From MWDT01 sp035506315 (GTDB lineage Bacteria; Verrucomicrobiota; Verrucomicrobiia; Opitutales; Opitutaceae): a stretch of 14,730 nucleotides of DNA. The stretch covers positions 1-14,730 of the forward strand of contig DATJPQ010000044.1 in NCBI GenBank assembly GCA_035506315.1, read 5' to 3'. Of the stretch, positions 1 through 8,385 are shown in pieces (positions within the stretch are counted from its first letter, which is position 1; each line of letters opens with the position of its first letter). The notes beneath the pieces are model-generated. The model saw nothing but the letters and a program-made list of their open reading frames with translations. It was not told where the DNA came from and made no database searches. The position numbers and the translations under genes were made by a program.

Positions 1-827
1 CCGACCGTTGGCACCCACGCCGGCACCGGACCGCCCACGAGGTGGCGTCCGCCCGTCCACGGGCCGATGACGAGCAGCACCCCGCAGCCCCACGCCGCGA
101 GATCGTAGGCCGCCAGGGTCCGGCCGGTGATCTTGGGTACGAGGTAGTAGGCCGCCGCGAGCGCCAGCGGTCCCAGCCAGAGCGAGAGGACATTCTGCCC
201 GGCCCACGCGGCGACGACCGCCTGCATTGTGCCACGCACCGGCAGGGCAAAGAGCATCGTCTGCGCCACCGAATATACCCAGGGGAAGGCGAACAACGCC
301 GCGACGGCATACCACTGCGCCGCAAACGTAGGTCCGGCGCGACGCCCGGACCAGGCGAGCACGCCCGCGGCCCCAATGGCGGCAAAAGCAATCAGCAGGA
401 GCGGCTGGACGTAGGCGGGCGTCTGCAAAAGCGAAAACGAAGTGAGATCGCCGGTGAGAATGCCCACCAAGCCCAGCGTCACTCCGAGATTCCAGAAAGC
501 GCCGCCGATCTGCACGAGCCCCAGTCCGCGCAACGGCACCCCGCCCAGGCGGCCGAGCAGCCACAACGCCACGGCAAATCCGGCGTTGGCGGCCCAGCCG
601 TATACGAGCGCGGTTTCCGCCGCGGCCTGGGTGCGCCCGAAAGTGAACCATTCGCTCGCGGCGAGAAATCCGGGCGTGTGGAGCTGGATGGAATGGATGA
701 GCTCCAGCACCCCGCCGACGGCGAGCCAGACCAGGCCGGAGGCGAGCAACAGCAACAACGCCCAGCGCGCCGACCGATCGATGGCGTGGGGATCGCCGGC
801 GGCCGGCGCGGGAATGCGGCTGGTCAT
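1..827 (-). CDS. CcoN-like membrane protein (cbb3 oxidase subunit I relative), 3' part outside window
   Basis: The first 275 codons are present, starting at ATG 827-825, one base after the TAA of the preceding gene; no Shine-Dalgarno is evident. The protein is very hydrophobic, with about six to seven membrane segments in view. From memory it aligns with cbb3 oxidase subunit I: FGRTQAAAETA (63-73) with the CcoN FGRLRPLHTNA region, WAGQN (208-212) with WYGHN, AYYLVPKITGR (226-236) with MYYFVPK, and WTGGRHL (257-263) with WAGPHHL. The fold therefore looks like heme-copper oxidase subunit I of the C family. The low-spin heme His is replaced by Ala70, the first CuB His by Gln211, the second by Arg261, and the active-site Tyr position by Gly255. 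Only His262 of the CuB set remains. Oxygen reduction is therefore unlikely. The heme ligands near the C-terminus lie outside the window, so heme binding cannot be judged fully. Position after actF suggests a partner of ACIII. Confidence 0.8.
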   Translation of the reverse strand, partial: MTSRIPAPAAGDPHAIDRSARWALLLLLASGLVWLAVGGVLELIHSIQLHTPGFLAASEWFTFGRTQAAAETALVYGWAANAGFAVALWLLGRLGGVPLRGLGLVQIGGAFWNLGVTLGLVGILTGDLTSFSLLQTPAYVQPLLLIAFAAIGAAGVLAWSGRRAGPTFAAQWYAVAALFAFPWVYSVAQTMLFALPVRGTMQAVVAAWAGQNVLSLWLGPLALAAAYYLVPKITGRTLAAYDLAAWGCGVLLVIGPWTGGRHLVGGPVPAWVPTV

Positions 828-828
828 G

Positions 829-1155
829 TTATTTTCTGGCGGCATTGATCTCCTGCACGGTCAACGTCATCGCCCGCTCGAGCGGCAGTTGCACGACGCC
901 GTGCGGCTGGTCGATCCAGGCATAGGTGGTGGCCTGATGCTGCTCGTGGGCCCGCAGCTCGGCAAGGCGTTGCGCCCGGCCATCGTTGGTATATTTCCAG
1001 CGTTCCTCCTCGGGAATCTTTGCCAGCTCCACCTGCACCGGCCCCTCGGGCCGGCGCGCGAGATACACGAGCAACAGAAACAACGCGAAGCCGGCGAAGA
1101 CCGCCGCGACGCTCACCCACGAAACGGGTTTCGGGTTGGCTGGTTCAGTCGGCAT
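829..1155 (-). CDS. small single-pass membrane protein of the ACIII operon, unknown function
   Basis: 108 residues. I chose ATG 1155-1153, which overlaps the end of actF by 11 bases; an open frame extends upstream inside actF, but the extension has no membrane-protein character. Residues 1-12 are short and polar, 13-33 form one transmembrane helix (SWVSVAAVFAGFALFLLLVYL), and the remaining 75 residues should lie outside the cytoplasm. The soluble part contains TTYAWIDQPHGVVQLPLERAM (split here as TTYAWID at 76-82 and GVVQLPLERAM at 86-96). It resembles a Y-x-W-x-D...GVV-x-(I/L)-P-(I/L)-x-x-A-M pattern I associate with small proteins in cytochrome oxidase clusters. It has no CxxCH, no CuA-type Cys pair and no other metal motif. 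A structural or assembly role with ACIII or the downstream CcoN-like protein is an inference from position only. Confidence 0.75.
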   Translation of the reverse strand: MPTEPANPKPVSWVSVAAVFAGFALFLLLVYLARRPEGPVQVELAKIPEEERWKYTNDGRAQRLAELRAHEQHQATTYAWIDQPHGVVQLPLERAMTLTVQEINAARK

Positions 1156-2455
1156 AAGGCTGGTGGTAAACGAGGCACTCCTCGATCCGCGGGTCGCGGA
1201 TCGGGATGATTTTGGTCGTGGCGAAGCTCCGCAGGTACGCCCACACGCACACGCCGCCAATGCCGATGATGGCCGTCAGCGACCAGATGAGTCCGCTCCG
1301 CAGGAACGGCTGTGGATCGCCGTTGGGCAGTTTCGCCGAGGGCAGGATGTTGTACCAGAGGTCGACGAGATAGGCGAACCCGCCGAATGCGCCCACCCAC
1401 TGCATCCATTGCTTTTTCAACTTCAGCGGATACCAGAGCAGCAGCAGGAACGGCACGACGAAATAACCGAAGAGCAGGAACATGCCCACCCACTTCCATT
1501 GGTTGGGCTGGCCGTTGGAATTGTTGATCTCGCGGACATTATACCAGAAGGTTTCCTCGGGTACGTTGGCATTCCAGATCAGAAAATACTGGGAAAACGT
1601 GATGTAGGCCCAGAACACCGTGAATGCCAGCATGAGCTGGCCGATCGAATGGAGATGGTTGTCGTTGAGAATGCCCCGCAGATCGCCGCGCCGCCAGAGC
1701 CATACCAGGAGTATTACGCCCACTGCCAGCGCGGCGCGGATGCAGGCGGAGAAATACCACACGCCGTACATCGTGGAGAACCAGTGGTATTCGAGACTCT
1801 TCACCCAAAGAATGATGCAGGCCGTTAGGGTGAGCGCCGTGAGCGCGATGCCGCCGGCAGACCATAGGCGGTTCGACCGGGTCCACCGTGGGTCGCCGTC
1901 GGCGTCCTGGCGGAATGAATTCCGGCGGAGCCGGCTCGCGAGCAGCGTCCAAAAGCCGAAGGAAACCGCCGTCAACACCACGAAAAACCGGAGATTGAGC
2001 ATGCCCGATTTTTTGACCCACAGGACGTCCTCGCTCACCTTGCCATGGCCGCCGATGGTCGAGAGGTCGAAGTTCGGATCCATCCATTTCCACAGGAGGG
2101 ACGGATGCTGCCACGAGGCGATGATCAGCGGGAGGAACAGCAGCGCCAGCCAGGGAAACGCCGCGAGGCCATGCTCGTATTGCCGGCGCAGCACGACGGA
2201 CCAGTTGGCGTCGAACAAGTGATAGATCATGACGAGGAACAGCATGCCGAGGGCAATGCCGGTCCAGAAGGTCAGCCCGACCAGCCACGAAATCGCCACC
2301 TGGGCCGCCCCGCCAGCAGGAACGAGCAGACCGAGCGCGGTGAGCGCGATCCCACCCAGGCCGACCCAAAGCGCCAGATTGGCGTTGGGGGCGGGCGGGC
2401 CGGCCGGCACCGCGGCGGCGGACATCGGGGAGACGGAGGGGGAAGAGGTGCTCAT
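1145..2455 (-). CDS. actF: ACIII subunit ActF, NrfD-like integral membrane subunit
   Basis: 436 residues with about ten predicted membrane helices, the usual build of ActF, the second PsrC/NrfD-type subunit of alternative complex III. It packs against ActC in the membrane domain. Family features visible here are the helix region around FWTGIALGMLFLVMIYHLFD (63-82), with His79 and the nearby HGLAAFPWLALLF (95-107), and an aromatic-rich loop around residues 112-130 (SWQHP, WKWMDP). The first 25 residues are Ser/Ala/Pro-rich and probably cytoplasmic. The start is ATG 2455-2453 in an ATGA overlap with the actE stop, typical of coupled translation. An internal Met11 is possible but less well placed. 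The C-terminus overlaps the next gene by 11 bases. Assigned by family resemblance plus position; confidence is high because the five preceding act genes are all present in canonical order. Confidence 0.92.
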   Translation of the reverse strand: MSTSSPSVSPMSAAAVPAGPPAPNANLALWVGLGGIALTALGLLVPAGGAAQVAISWLVGLTFWTGIALGMLFLVMIYHLFDANWSVVLRRQYEHGLAAFPWLALLFLPLIIASWQHPSLLWKWMDPNFDLSTIGGHGKVSEDVLWVKKSGMLNLRFFVVLTAVSFGFWTLLASRLRRNSFRQDADGDPRWTRSNRLWSAGGIALTALTLTACIILWVKSLEYHWFSTMYGVWYFSACIRAALAVGVILLVWLWRRGDLRGILNDNHLHSIGQLMLAFTVFWAYITFSQYFLIWNANVPEETFWYNVREINNSNGQPNQWKWVGMFLLFGYFVVPFLLLLWYPLKLKKQWMQWVGAFGGFAYLVDLWYNILPSAKLPNGDPQPFLRSGLIWSLTAIIGIGGVCVWAYLRSFATTKIIPIRDPRIEECLVYHQPYAD

Positions 2456-3105
2456 TTGATGTCCAGCTCCGCTTTATGCTCGGGAGGCACGTCGGCTGGC
2501 GTGCCTTGCTGCGCACGCTGGAGCGCCCGCACATAGGCGATCACGGCCCACCGGTCCTCCGGGGTGAGTTTGTCGGCATAGGGGAGCATGTTGTTTTTGC
2601 CGTTGGTGATCGTGTTGAAGATTTCGCCCTCGGCCATCTTGCGGAGGCGATCGTCGTGGTAAGTGGGCGTGGCGCCCATGCCATAGGCTTTGGTGATCCC
2701 CTGCCCGTCACCCAGGGCACCATGACAGGGCTGGCAGTAGATCGTGAAGCGTTCCTTGCCGCGTTCCATGAAGGTGCGATCGATCGTGAGCGCCTTCGGA
2801 AAGCCGGTCGCCCAGGCGCCCGTGGCGTTCTTGCCCCGGTAGAGATGATCGTCGTCGCGGAGGGGCTGACCCACCGGACCATAGCTGCTCGCCACCACGC
2901 CGGGCGGCAGCGGCCGGTCGGCGCGACCATCGGCGAAGAACTTCGACTCCCCCTGCGGCTTGTACTTCGGCTGGTACTTCATGCCGGGGAAGGCCCACTC
3001 GGGAAACACATCGATGGGTGGCTTCGTAAACATCTGGCCGCGGAATCCGAACAGCGAGATGATCAGCACCACACCGAAAACGAGGATGAGATAGGCGTAA
3101 CGCAT
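2452..3105 (-). CDS. actE: ACIII subunit ActE, membrane-anchored monoheme cytochrome c
   Basis: 217 residues. Residues 4-20 (AYLILVFGVVLIISLFG) form an uncleaved N-terminal anchor; no Cys follows it, so this copy is not a lipoprotein. A single heme c site, CQPCH, is at 124-128 and the likely axial Met is Met173 in NNMLPYA, the normal arrangement for a class I cytochrome c. PPIDVFPEWAFPGMKYQPKYK (split: PPIDVF at 29-34, MKYQPKYK at 42-49) is the ActE-type linker that runs along the complex. Its role is to pass electrons from the ACIII Fe-S/heme chain to a periplasmic carrier or oxidase. A strong GGAGGA at 3113-3118, seven bases before the ATG, fixes the start. It starts four bases after actD ends and overlaps actF by ATGA. 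Confidence 0.95.
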   Translation of the reverse strand: MRYAYLILVFGVVLIISLFGFRGQMFTKPPIDVFPEWAFPGMKYQPKYKPQGESKFFADGRADRPLPPGVVASSYGPVGQPLRDDDHLYRGKNATGAWATGFPKALTIDRTFMERGKERFTIYCQPCHGALGDGQGITKAYGMGATPTYHDDRLRKMAEGEIFNTITNGKNNMLPYADKLTPEDRWAVIAYVRALQRAQQGTPADVPPEHKAELDIK

Positions 3106-3108
3106 GGC

Positions 3109-3642
3109 TCAGTCCTCCAGCTCCGTGATGTCCTGGCCGCCGACGGCAGCCAGCAGCGCGCGGGTGCCGGCCGCATCGAAGTGCGGATCGCGCGCCTCGA
3201 TGACGATGAAGAAGCGATCGGTCGTGCCGCGGTGGAATTTCTCGTACTTCAACACCGGGTGGTAATGCATCGGAAGTTTGTTGAAGAGGAACATGCCGAT
3301 GATCGTGGCAAACGCGGTGAACAGAATCGTGAGCTCGTAGGAAACCGGGAAGGCGAACAACGGGCTGAAGTAGGGCTTGCCGCCGACGATCAGCCGGAAG
3401 TTGTAGGCGCCGCTCCACCAGATGAGCGACATGCCGGTGGCCAGGCCGGCGAGCCCGCCGAGGAACGAGGCCCGGGGCACCTTCGAGCGTCGGATGCCCA
3501 TCGCCCGGTCCATGCCGTGAATCGGGAACGGCGAGATGACGTCCCAGAACTTGTAGCCGGCGTCGCGCACCCGCTCCGCGGCGTGCATGGCCTCGGCGGT
3601 GGTGGCGAAGGTGGCGATCAAGCCATAAGGTTGGGCGGCCAT
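3109..3642 (-). CDS. actD: ACIII subunit ActD (DUF3341)
   Basis: 177 residues from ATG 3642-3640. An ATG 36 bases upstream (3678) would add 12 residues and overlap the actC tail. I preferred 3642 because family members start just before a PYGL-type motif, here MAAQPYGLIATF; neither start has a good Shine-Dalgarno. The N-terminal soluble part (1-55) carries the DUF3341 signature with AAERVRDAGYKFWDVISPFPIHGMD (split: AGYKFWD at 28-34, SPFPIHGMD at 37-45). Two membrane helices follow at about 57-77 and 97-121, then a short cytoplasmic tail. The SPFPxHG motif and the two-helix hairpin are typical of ActD, a non-redox subunit that packs against the membrane domain. It sits 13 bases after actC and ends three bases before actE begins. 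Confidence 0.93.
   Translation of the reverse strand: MAAQPYGLIATFATTAEAMHAAERVRDAGYKFWDVISPFPIHGMDRAMGIRRSKVPRASFLGGLAGLATGMSLIWWSGAYNFRLIVGGKPYFSPLFAFPVSYELTILFTAFATIIGMFLFNKLPMHYHPVLKYEKFHRGTTDRFFIVIEARDPHFDAAGTRALLAAVGGQDITELED
3113..3118 (-). promoter_or_regulatory. ribosome binding site of actE
   Basis: GGAGGA on the minus strand, seven bases before the actE ATG and just inside the 3' end of actD. It is one of the few strong Shine-Dalgarno sites in the operon and settles the actE start. Confidence 0.75.
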
Positions 3643-3655
3643 GGGTGGAGCGGGG

Positions 3656-5083
3656 TTAGTGACGTTCGGGCCCGGCATGGGGATCGGCCTGGGGCGAGAC
3701 CGCCTTGAGCTCCGCCATCGCCATCATGGGCAGGAACCGGATAAACAGCAGGAACAGGGCGGAGAACACGCCGAAGGTGCCGAAAAACGTGAAGATCTCG
3801 ACGATCGACGGGCTGTAGTAACCCCAGCTCGAGGGCAGAAAATCGCGCGACAGCGAAGTCACAATGATGACGAAGCGCTCCATCCACATCCCCAGGTTGA
3901 CGAAGAGACAGAGCACCCAGACCATCGCGGTGTTTTGGCGGACCCGCTTGAACCAGAAGAATTGCGGCGTAATCACGTTGCACGAGATCGTGATCCAGTA
4001 CGCCCAGGCGTAGTTGCCGAACGCGCGGTTGATGAAGGTGAACCCCTCGTAGGGATTGGTGCCATACCACGCGATAAAGAATTCCATCGCATAGGAATAG
4101 CCCACCATCGTACCTGTCACGAGGATGATCTTGCACATGCAGTCGATGTGGTACTGGGTGATCAAATCCTCCAGTTTGTAGACCGCCCGCAGCGGCAGCA
4201 TGAGCGTGATCACCATGCCGAAGCCGGAGAAGATCGCGCCGGCCACGAAATACGGCGGAAAGATGGTCGTGTGCCAGCCGGGTATCAGCGACACGGCGAA
4301 ATCGTAGGACACGATGGTATGCACCGAGAGCACAAGCGGCGTCGCGATGCCCGCCAGGATGAGATAGGCCATCTCGTAATTGCTCCAATGGCGGTTGGAT
4401 CCCCGCCAGCCCATCGCGAACAAACCGTAGAGAAAGGCGCGCGCCTTCTTGCCGGCCATCCCGAAACGATCGCGCAAAGTGGCGAGGTCGGGGAGCATGC
4501 CAACGTACCAGAAGAGCACGGAGACGATGCCGTAGGTCGAAACGGCAAACACGTCCCACTCGAGCGGCGAGCGGAAGTTTTGCCAGATGCCGTTGCTGTT
4601 CGGGAGCGGGAACAGATACCACGCGTACCAGACCCGGCCGACGTGGAACATCGGGAAGATGCCCGCGCACACCACGGCGAAGATCGTCATGGCCTCGGCC
4701 GAGCGGTTGATCGAGGTGCGCCACTTCTGCCGCAGCAGGCACAGGATGGCCGAGATCAGCGTACCGGCGTGGCCGATACCGATCCAGAAGACGAAATTGA
4801 CGATGTCCCACGCCCAGTTGACGGGATTGCGGTGGCCCCAGACGCCGACGCCCGTCGCCACGAGATAGGTGATGCCGCCGACGGTGAACGACGCCACGAA
4901 GCAGGCGACGCCGAAGCACCACCACCACCACGTGGGCGTCTGGCCCTCGACGATGCCACAGATCTTGTCGGTGATCCACCCGAAGTCCCGGTGGTTCGCG
5001 ATCAGCACCGGCCGCGGCAACGCCGCCGGTTTGACCTCCCGGAGAATCGCCGGGGCGGCGACCGATTGTTCGACGTGCGCCAT
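3656..5083 (-). CDS. actC: ACIII subunit ActC, NrfD-like quinol-oxidising membrane subunit
   Basis: 475 residues, about ten transmembrane helices, NrfD/PsrC family. In ACIII this subunit holds the quinol site on the side facing the ActB Fe-S clusters. Conserved stretches seen here: TWWWWCFGVACFVASFTVGG (51-70), the N-P-V-N-W segment and IGIGHAGTLISAIL (101-114, His105), GIFPMFHVGRVWYAWYL (141-157), and SVHTIVSYDFAVSLIPGWHTT (split: SVHTIVSYDFA at 253-263, IPGWHTTIFPP at 267-277). His and Asp residues in these segments are the usual candidates for quinol and proton contacts, though exact residue equivalence was not checked. The start ATG 5083-5081 shares one base with the actB stop (TGATG) and has a GGAGGA eight bases upstream. 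The C-terminus is a short charged cytoplasmic tail. Confidence 0.96.
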   Translation of the reverse strand: MAHVEQSVAAPAILREVKPAALPRPVLIANHRDFGWITDKICGIVEGQTPTWWWWCFGVACFVASFTVGGITYLVATGVGVWGHRNPVNWAWDIVNFVFWIGIGHAGTLISAILCLLRQKWRTSINRSAEAMTIFAVVCAGIFPMFHVGRVWYAWYLFPLPNSNGIWQNFRSPLEWDVFAVSTYGIVSVLFWYVGMLPDLATLRDRFGMAGKKARAFLYGLFAMGWRGSNRHWSNYEMAYLILAGIATPLVLSVHTIVSYDFAVSLIPGWHTTIFPPYFVAGAIFSGFGMVITLMLPLRAVYKLEDLITQYHIDCMCKIILVTGTMVGYSYAMEFFIAWYGTNPYEGFTFINRAFGNYAWAYWITISCNVITPQFFWFKRVRQNTAMVWVLCLFVNLGMWMERFVIIVTSLSRDFLPSSWGYYSPSIVEIFTFFGTFGVFSALFLLFIRFLPMMAMAELKAVSPQADPHAGPERH

Positions 5084-8000
5084 CAGCGAGGTCCTCCGGG
5101 CTCGTGGCCTTCCGTCTGGGAGCGACCGCCCCGCCCCATCTTGCGATCATGCTCCACGCGACTGAGCGGGAGATCACGATAATCCGGCATCCGCGGATTC
5201 GGATTGCGCAATTTGCCCAGATACGTGGTCCGCGGGCGGGTGTTGAGATAACCGAGCAGCGCATAGTCCTGCGACCGGGTCTTGGCCTGCGACACCGCGC
5301 TCTTTTCGTCGAGGATGTTGCCAAACACGATGGCCTCGACCGGACAGACCTGCTGGCAGGCGGTCCGGATATGGCCGTCGGGCACGACTACGTCGCCCGG
5401 GCGGCCTTCGCGCGCCGCCTTCACCTTCCACTGGATCTTGCCGTTCTGGATGCGTTGCACGCAATAGGTGCATTTCTCCATCACGCCGCGCATGCGGACG
5501 GTGACCTCGGGATTCTTCACCATCTTCACGATCTCCGGCATGCCCTGCGGACCGAGCGGCCCAAGGTAAAGCTGGTCGAGCTGGCGCTGGTTCCAATCGA
5601 AGAAATTGAAACGGCGGACCTTGTACGGGCAATTGTTCGCGCAGTACCGCGTGCCAACGCAACGGTTGTAGGCCATCACGTTGAGGCCTTCGTTGTCGTG
5701 CACGGTGGCGTTGACCGGGCAGACGGTTTCGCACGGCGCGAGTTCGCATTGCGCGCAGGCGACCGGTTGGAGCGAGACCTGCGGATCCTCCGGCAGCTCG
5801 CGGTTGCCCTCACCGCCAAACGCCGCGGCGTCGATCCGGCCGTCGGAGTAGTAGCGGTCAATGCGGATCCAGTGCATCTCCCGCCCGCGGAGCACCTGGT
5901 CCTTGCCGACGATCGGCACGTTGTTTTCCGCCTGGCAGGCGACCACGCAGGCCTGGCAACCGGTGCAGACGTTCAGGTCGATCGACATGCCCCATTGATG
6001 GACGCCGTCGAAATTGGGGTTTTCGTAGAGCGAATTCCCCCGCGGCGTGTCGGCCGCCCTCTGCGCGAGCGTCAGCTTCTCGCCCGACTGCCCGTAGACC
6101 GGGGGAGTTTCCGCCTCCATGCCCACTTCTTTAACATAGGCGGGATGCTCCACGTATTCGGCGTAGTTCGCCTCCCGCACGAGATCGCGGCCCTCCATCG
6201 ACCAATGTTCCTGGGTGTTGGCGAGCGGCATCATTTCGCCCGTCAGCGTCAGCGTGGCTCCCGTGGCAAAATGGAATCCGCCGCTCGTGCGCAGCGGATA
6301 GGCGTCAAACCCCGCGCCGGTGCCGACGCGTCCGCTTTTCGTCCGGCCGTGGCCGAGCGAAACGACCAGCGTGTAGTTCGACAGTCCAAGCTGGATGTGC
6401 AGCGGTCCGCGAACCTTCCGGCCACCCAAGGCCAGTTCGGCGATGGGCGCCATTTCATGGCCGACTTCGAATTCGGCGTTTTCCTTGCGCGCCACCTGCA
6501 ACTTCGTGCCCGCCGGATCGATCCCCAGCTCGCGCGCCAGGCGCGGACTGACCAGGATCGGGTTGTCCCACGTGATCCGCGTGATCGGATCCGGGCACTC
6601 CTGCAGCCAGCCGTTGTTGGTAAAACGACCGTCGTCGGTCCGGTAGTCGGCGACAAAACGCACCTCGAGGTTCTGGCCCGACAGGGCTTGGGGTTTCGCC
6701 GGGCGGCGGAAGAGCACCTCCGCCGTGCGGGGATGGTAGGCGACCGAAACCCTGGCGTACGCCGAATCCGCCAGCAGACCGTCGTGGAGGAATTTCTCGA
6801 ACACCTTTTTCGGTTCGCCGCTCGCGAGCGCCGTGATGGTGCCGAAAACGAGCGCGTACGGATCGACGGTCTCCTCGCCGGCCAGACGGGCCAATACCTC
6901 GAGCTCGGAAAGCCCGTCGAACAACGGGAGAATCATCGGCTGGATCGGCACGATGGTGCCGTCAAACGTGCGGGCATCGCCCCACGATTCGAGATAGTGG
7001 GTTGCGGCAACATGAGTGCCGGCCAGCGCCGACGTTTCGTCGACGTAGTAGCCGTAGCGCACGACTTCGGGCACCGCCTGCTGGAGGGCGGGCCAGCCGA
7101 GATCCGCCGGGGCGTTGAAGGCCGGATTACCGCCGAGGATGACCAGGGTTTTGACCCCGCCGCCCTTGATTTCGGCCGCCAGATCCTGGATCGATACCGC
7201 CGGCGACGGGTCCACAGCGACAAACTCGATCGTCTGGCCAAAATTCCCGAGGAATTCGTTGATTGCGTAGGCAATGGCATGGACCGGCGCGGGCTGGTGC
7301 GCCCCGGCGACCACCAGAGATGCGCCCCGGTGCGCCAGCAAATCGGCGGCGCACTCGGCAATCCACGCGGGATCGACGTCCAGCCCCTGCGCCAGCGGCG
7401 CGAACGTCGGCGCGCCGATCACCCGGCCCGCGAGCGCCGCCGCCAGTGCCAGCATGTGGCTGCTCGCCAGGCGCAGCCGGTGGTCGGCCATCGTGCCCGT
7501 AAGCGTGAAACCGCTCTCCACCACGTACAGGCGGTTCATCGGATCGGTGGGTTTCGTCACGCGGCGACCGCGGGCGAACTCCCGGGCGTAGAGGAGGCTG
7601 CCCGCCTCGGCGCCGATAAAATCGGCGTCGAGCGAGACGATGCGTTTCGCGCGGCTGAACCGATAGAGCGGCTTGACCGCCCGGCCGAAACAGGCCCGCG
7701 CCGCTTCCATCGGCGGCTCGTCCTGCACCGGCTCGTACTCGGCCCAAATGGCCTGCGGATATTTCCGCTTCATTTTGCGCACGAGGGCCGCCCGCGTCGG
7801 CGAGCTGGACTCCTCGGCCAGAAAGGCCAGACCCGCCCCGGCATTGGTCGAGTAATTTTTGGCGATGGCCGCCAGCAGGTCGGCGACCCCGGCGCGGTCG
7901 AGCCCGGCGCCCGCCCTGGTATGGGCTGTGGCGCGATCCGGGTCGTAGAGATCGAGCACCGATGCCTGTGCCAGCAGCGAGCTCGCGCCACCAAGTGGCG

Positions 8001-8385
8001 TATAGGATGGATTGCCCTCGATCTTGGTCGGACGGCCCTGGTGCGTTTCCGCGAGCAGCGGCAGGGCCGAGCCCCGCAGCGGCATCGCCGTGGCGAAATA
8101 GAGCGGCAGGCCGGGAATCACGCCTTCGACGGACTTGCCGTAGGGCAGGATGTATTTCTCCGGCCGGCGGCAGCCCGCGAGACCGAGGCCGCCGAGCGCG
8201 AAAGACGCCGCCATAAGCTTGAGAAAATTGCGCCGGTCGAAGCCCTCGAACGACACGGCGCCCGCGGGAAACTCGCGTTCGATCTGCGCCTTGAAGCCGG
8301 GCGTCCGGGCCAGCTCGTCGAGGCTCCGCCAGTAATGCGGGCCACGGAGTTCGGACGGAGCGGGAGATTCGATCGAGCGTTTCAT
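5083..8385 (-). CDS. actB: ACIII subunit ActB, Tat lipoprotein with molybdopterin-like and four-cluster Fe-S domains
   Basis: 1100 residues, the size expected for the ActB1-ActB2 fusion. A twin-arginine signal lies inside the chain (RRNFLKL, 51-57), followed by a hydrophobic stretch and a lipobox ending LAGC with Cys72, so it is exported folded and lipid-anchored. About 90-720 resembles the molybdopterin oxidoreductase fold, which in ACIII carries no cofactor. The C-terminal part is a ferredoxin-like domain with 15 Cys in ligand motifs: 807/810/813/817, 877/880/885/889, 909/915/919, and 972/975/1010/1014. Fifteen matches three [4Fe-4S] plus one [3Fe-4S], the known ACIII set. It receives electrons from quinol at ActC and passes them to the hemes. 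I chose ATG 8385-8383 (ATGA overlap with the actA stop) over an in-frame ATG 42 bases upstream inside actA. Confidence 0.97.
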   Translation of the reverse strand: MKRSIESPAPSELRGPHYWRSLDELARTPGFKAQIEREFPAGAVSFEGFDRRNFLKLMAASFALGGLGLAGCRRPEKYILPYGKSVEGVIPGLPLYFATAMPLRGSALPLLAETHQGRPTKIEGNPSYTPLGGASSLLAQASVLDLYDPDRATAHTRAGAGLDRAGVADLLAAIAKNYSTNAGAGLAFLAEESSSPTRAALVRKMKRKYPQAIWAEYEPVQDEPPMEAARACFGRAVKPLYRFSRAKRIVSLDADFIGAEAGSLLYAREFARGRRVTKPTDPMNRLYVVESGFTLTGTMADHRLRLASSHMLALAAALAGRVIGAPTFAPLAQGLDVDPAWIAECAADLLAHRGASLVVAGAHQPAPVHAIAYAINEFLGNFGQTIEFVAVDPSPAVSIQDLAAEIKGGGVKTLVILGGNPAFNAPADLGWPALQQAVPEVVRYGYYVDETSALAGTHVAATHYLESWGDARTFDGTIVPIQPMILPLFDGLSELEVLARLAGEETVDPYALVFGTITALASGEPKKVFEKFLHDGLLADSAYARVSVAYHPRTAEVLFRRPAKPQALSGQNLEVRFVADYRTDDGRFTNNGWLQECPDPITRITWDNPILVSPRLARELGIDPAGTKLQVARKENAEFEVGHEMAPIAELALGGRKVRGPLHIQLGLSNYTLVVSLGHGRTKSGRVGTGAGFDAYPLRTSGGFHFATGATLTLTGEMMPLANTQEHWSMEGRDLVREANYAEYVEHPAYVKEVGMEAETPPVYGQSGEKLTLAQRAADTPRGNSLYENPNFDGVHQWGMSIDLNVCTGCQACVVACQAENNVPIVGKDQVLRGREMHWIRIDRYYSDGRIDAAAFGGEGNRELPEDPQVSLQPVACAQCELAPCETVCPVNATVHDNEGLNVMAYNRCVGTRYCANNCPYKVRRFNFFDWNQRQLDQLYLGPLGPQGMPEIVKMVKNPEVTVRMRGVMEKCTYCVQRIQNGKIQWKVKAAREGRPGDVVVPDGHIRTACQQVCPVEAIVFGNILDEKSAVSQAKTRSQDYALLGYLNTRPRTTYLGKLRNPNPRMPDYRDLPLSRVEHDRKMGRGGRSQTEGHEPGGPR
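5092..5097 (-). promoter_or_regulatory. ribosome binding site of actC
   Basis: GGAGGA on the minus strand, eight bases before the actC ATG, inside the last codons of actB. It supports the TGATG stop-start overlap as the real start. Confidence 0.75.

Noticed and set aside
42..1209. Plus-strand open frames opposite the CcoN-like gene and the small membrane protein
   Set aside because: The minus strand encodes a coherent multi-helix membrane protein alignable with CcoN; the plus-strand products are disordered Arg/Gln/Pro-rich sequences.
3641..5182. Long plus-strand frame opposite actC
   Set aside because: Antisense to a clear NrfD-like membrane protein; composition is Arg/Asp/His-rich with no recognisable domain.
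3618..5324. 568-codon minus-strand frame overlapping actC in another frame
   Set aside because: Out-of-frame shadow of actC and the end of actB, low-complexity Arg-rich product.
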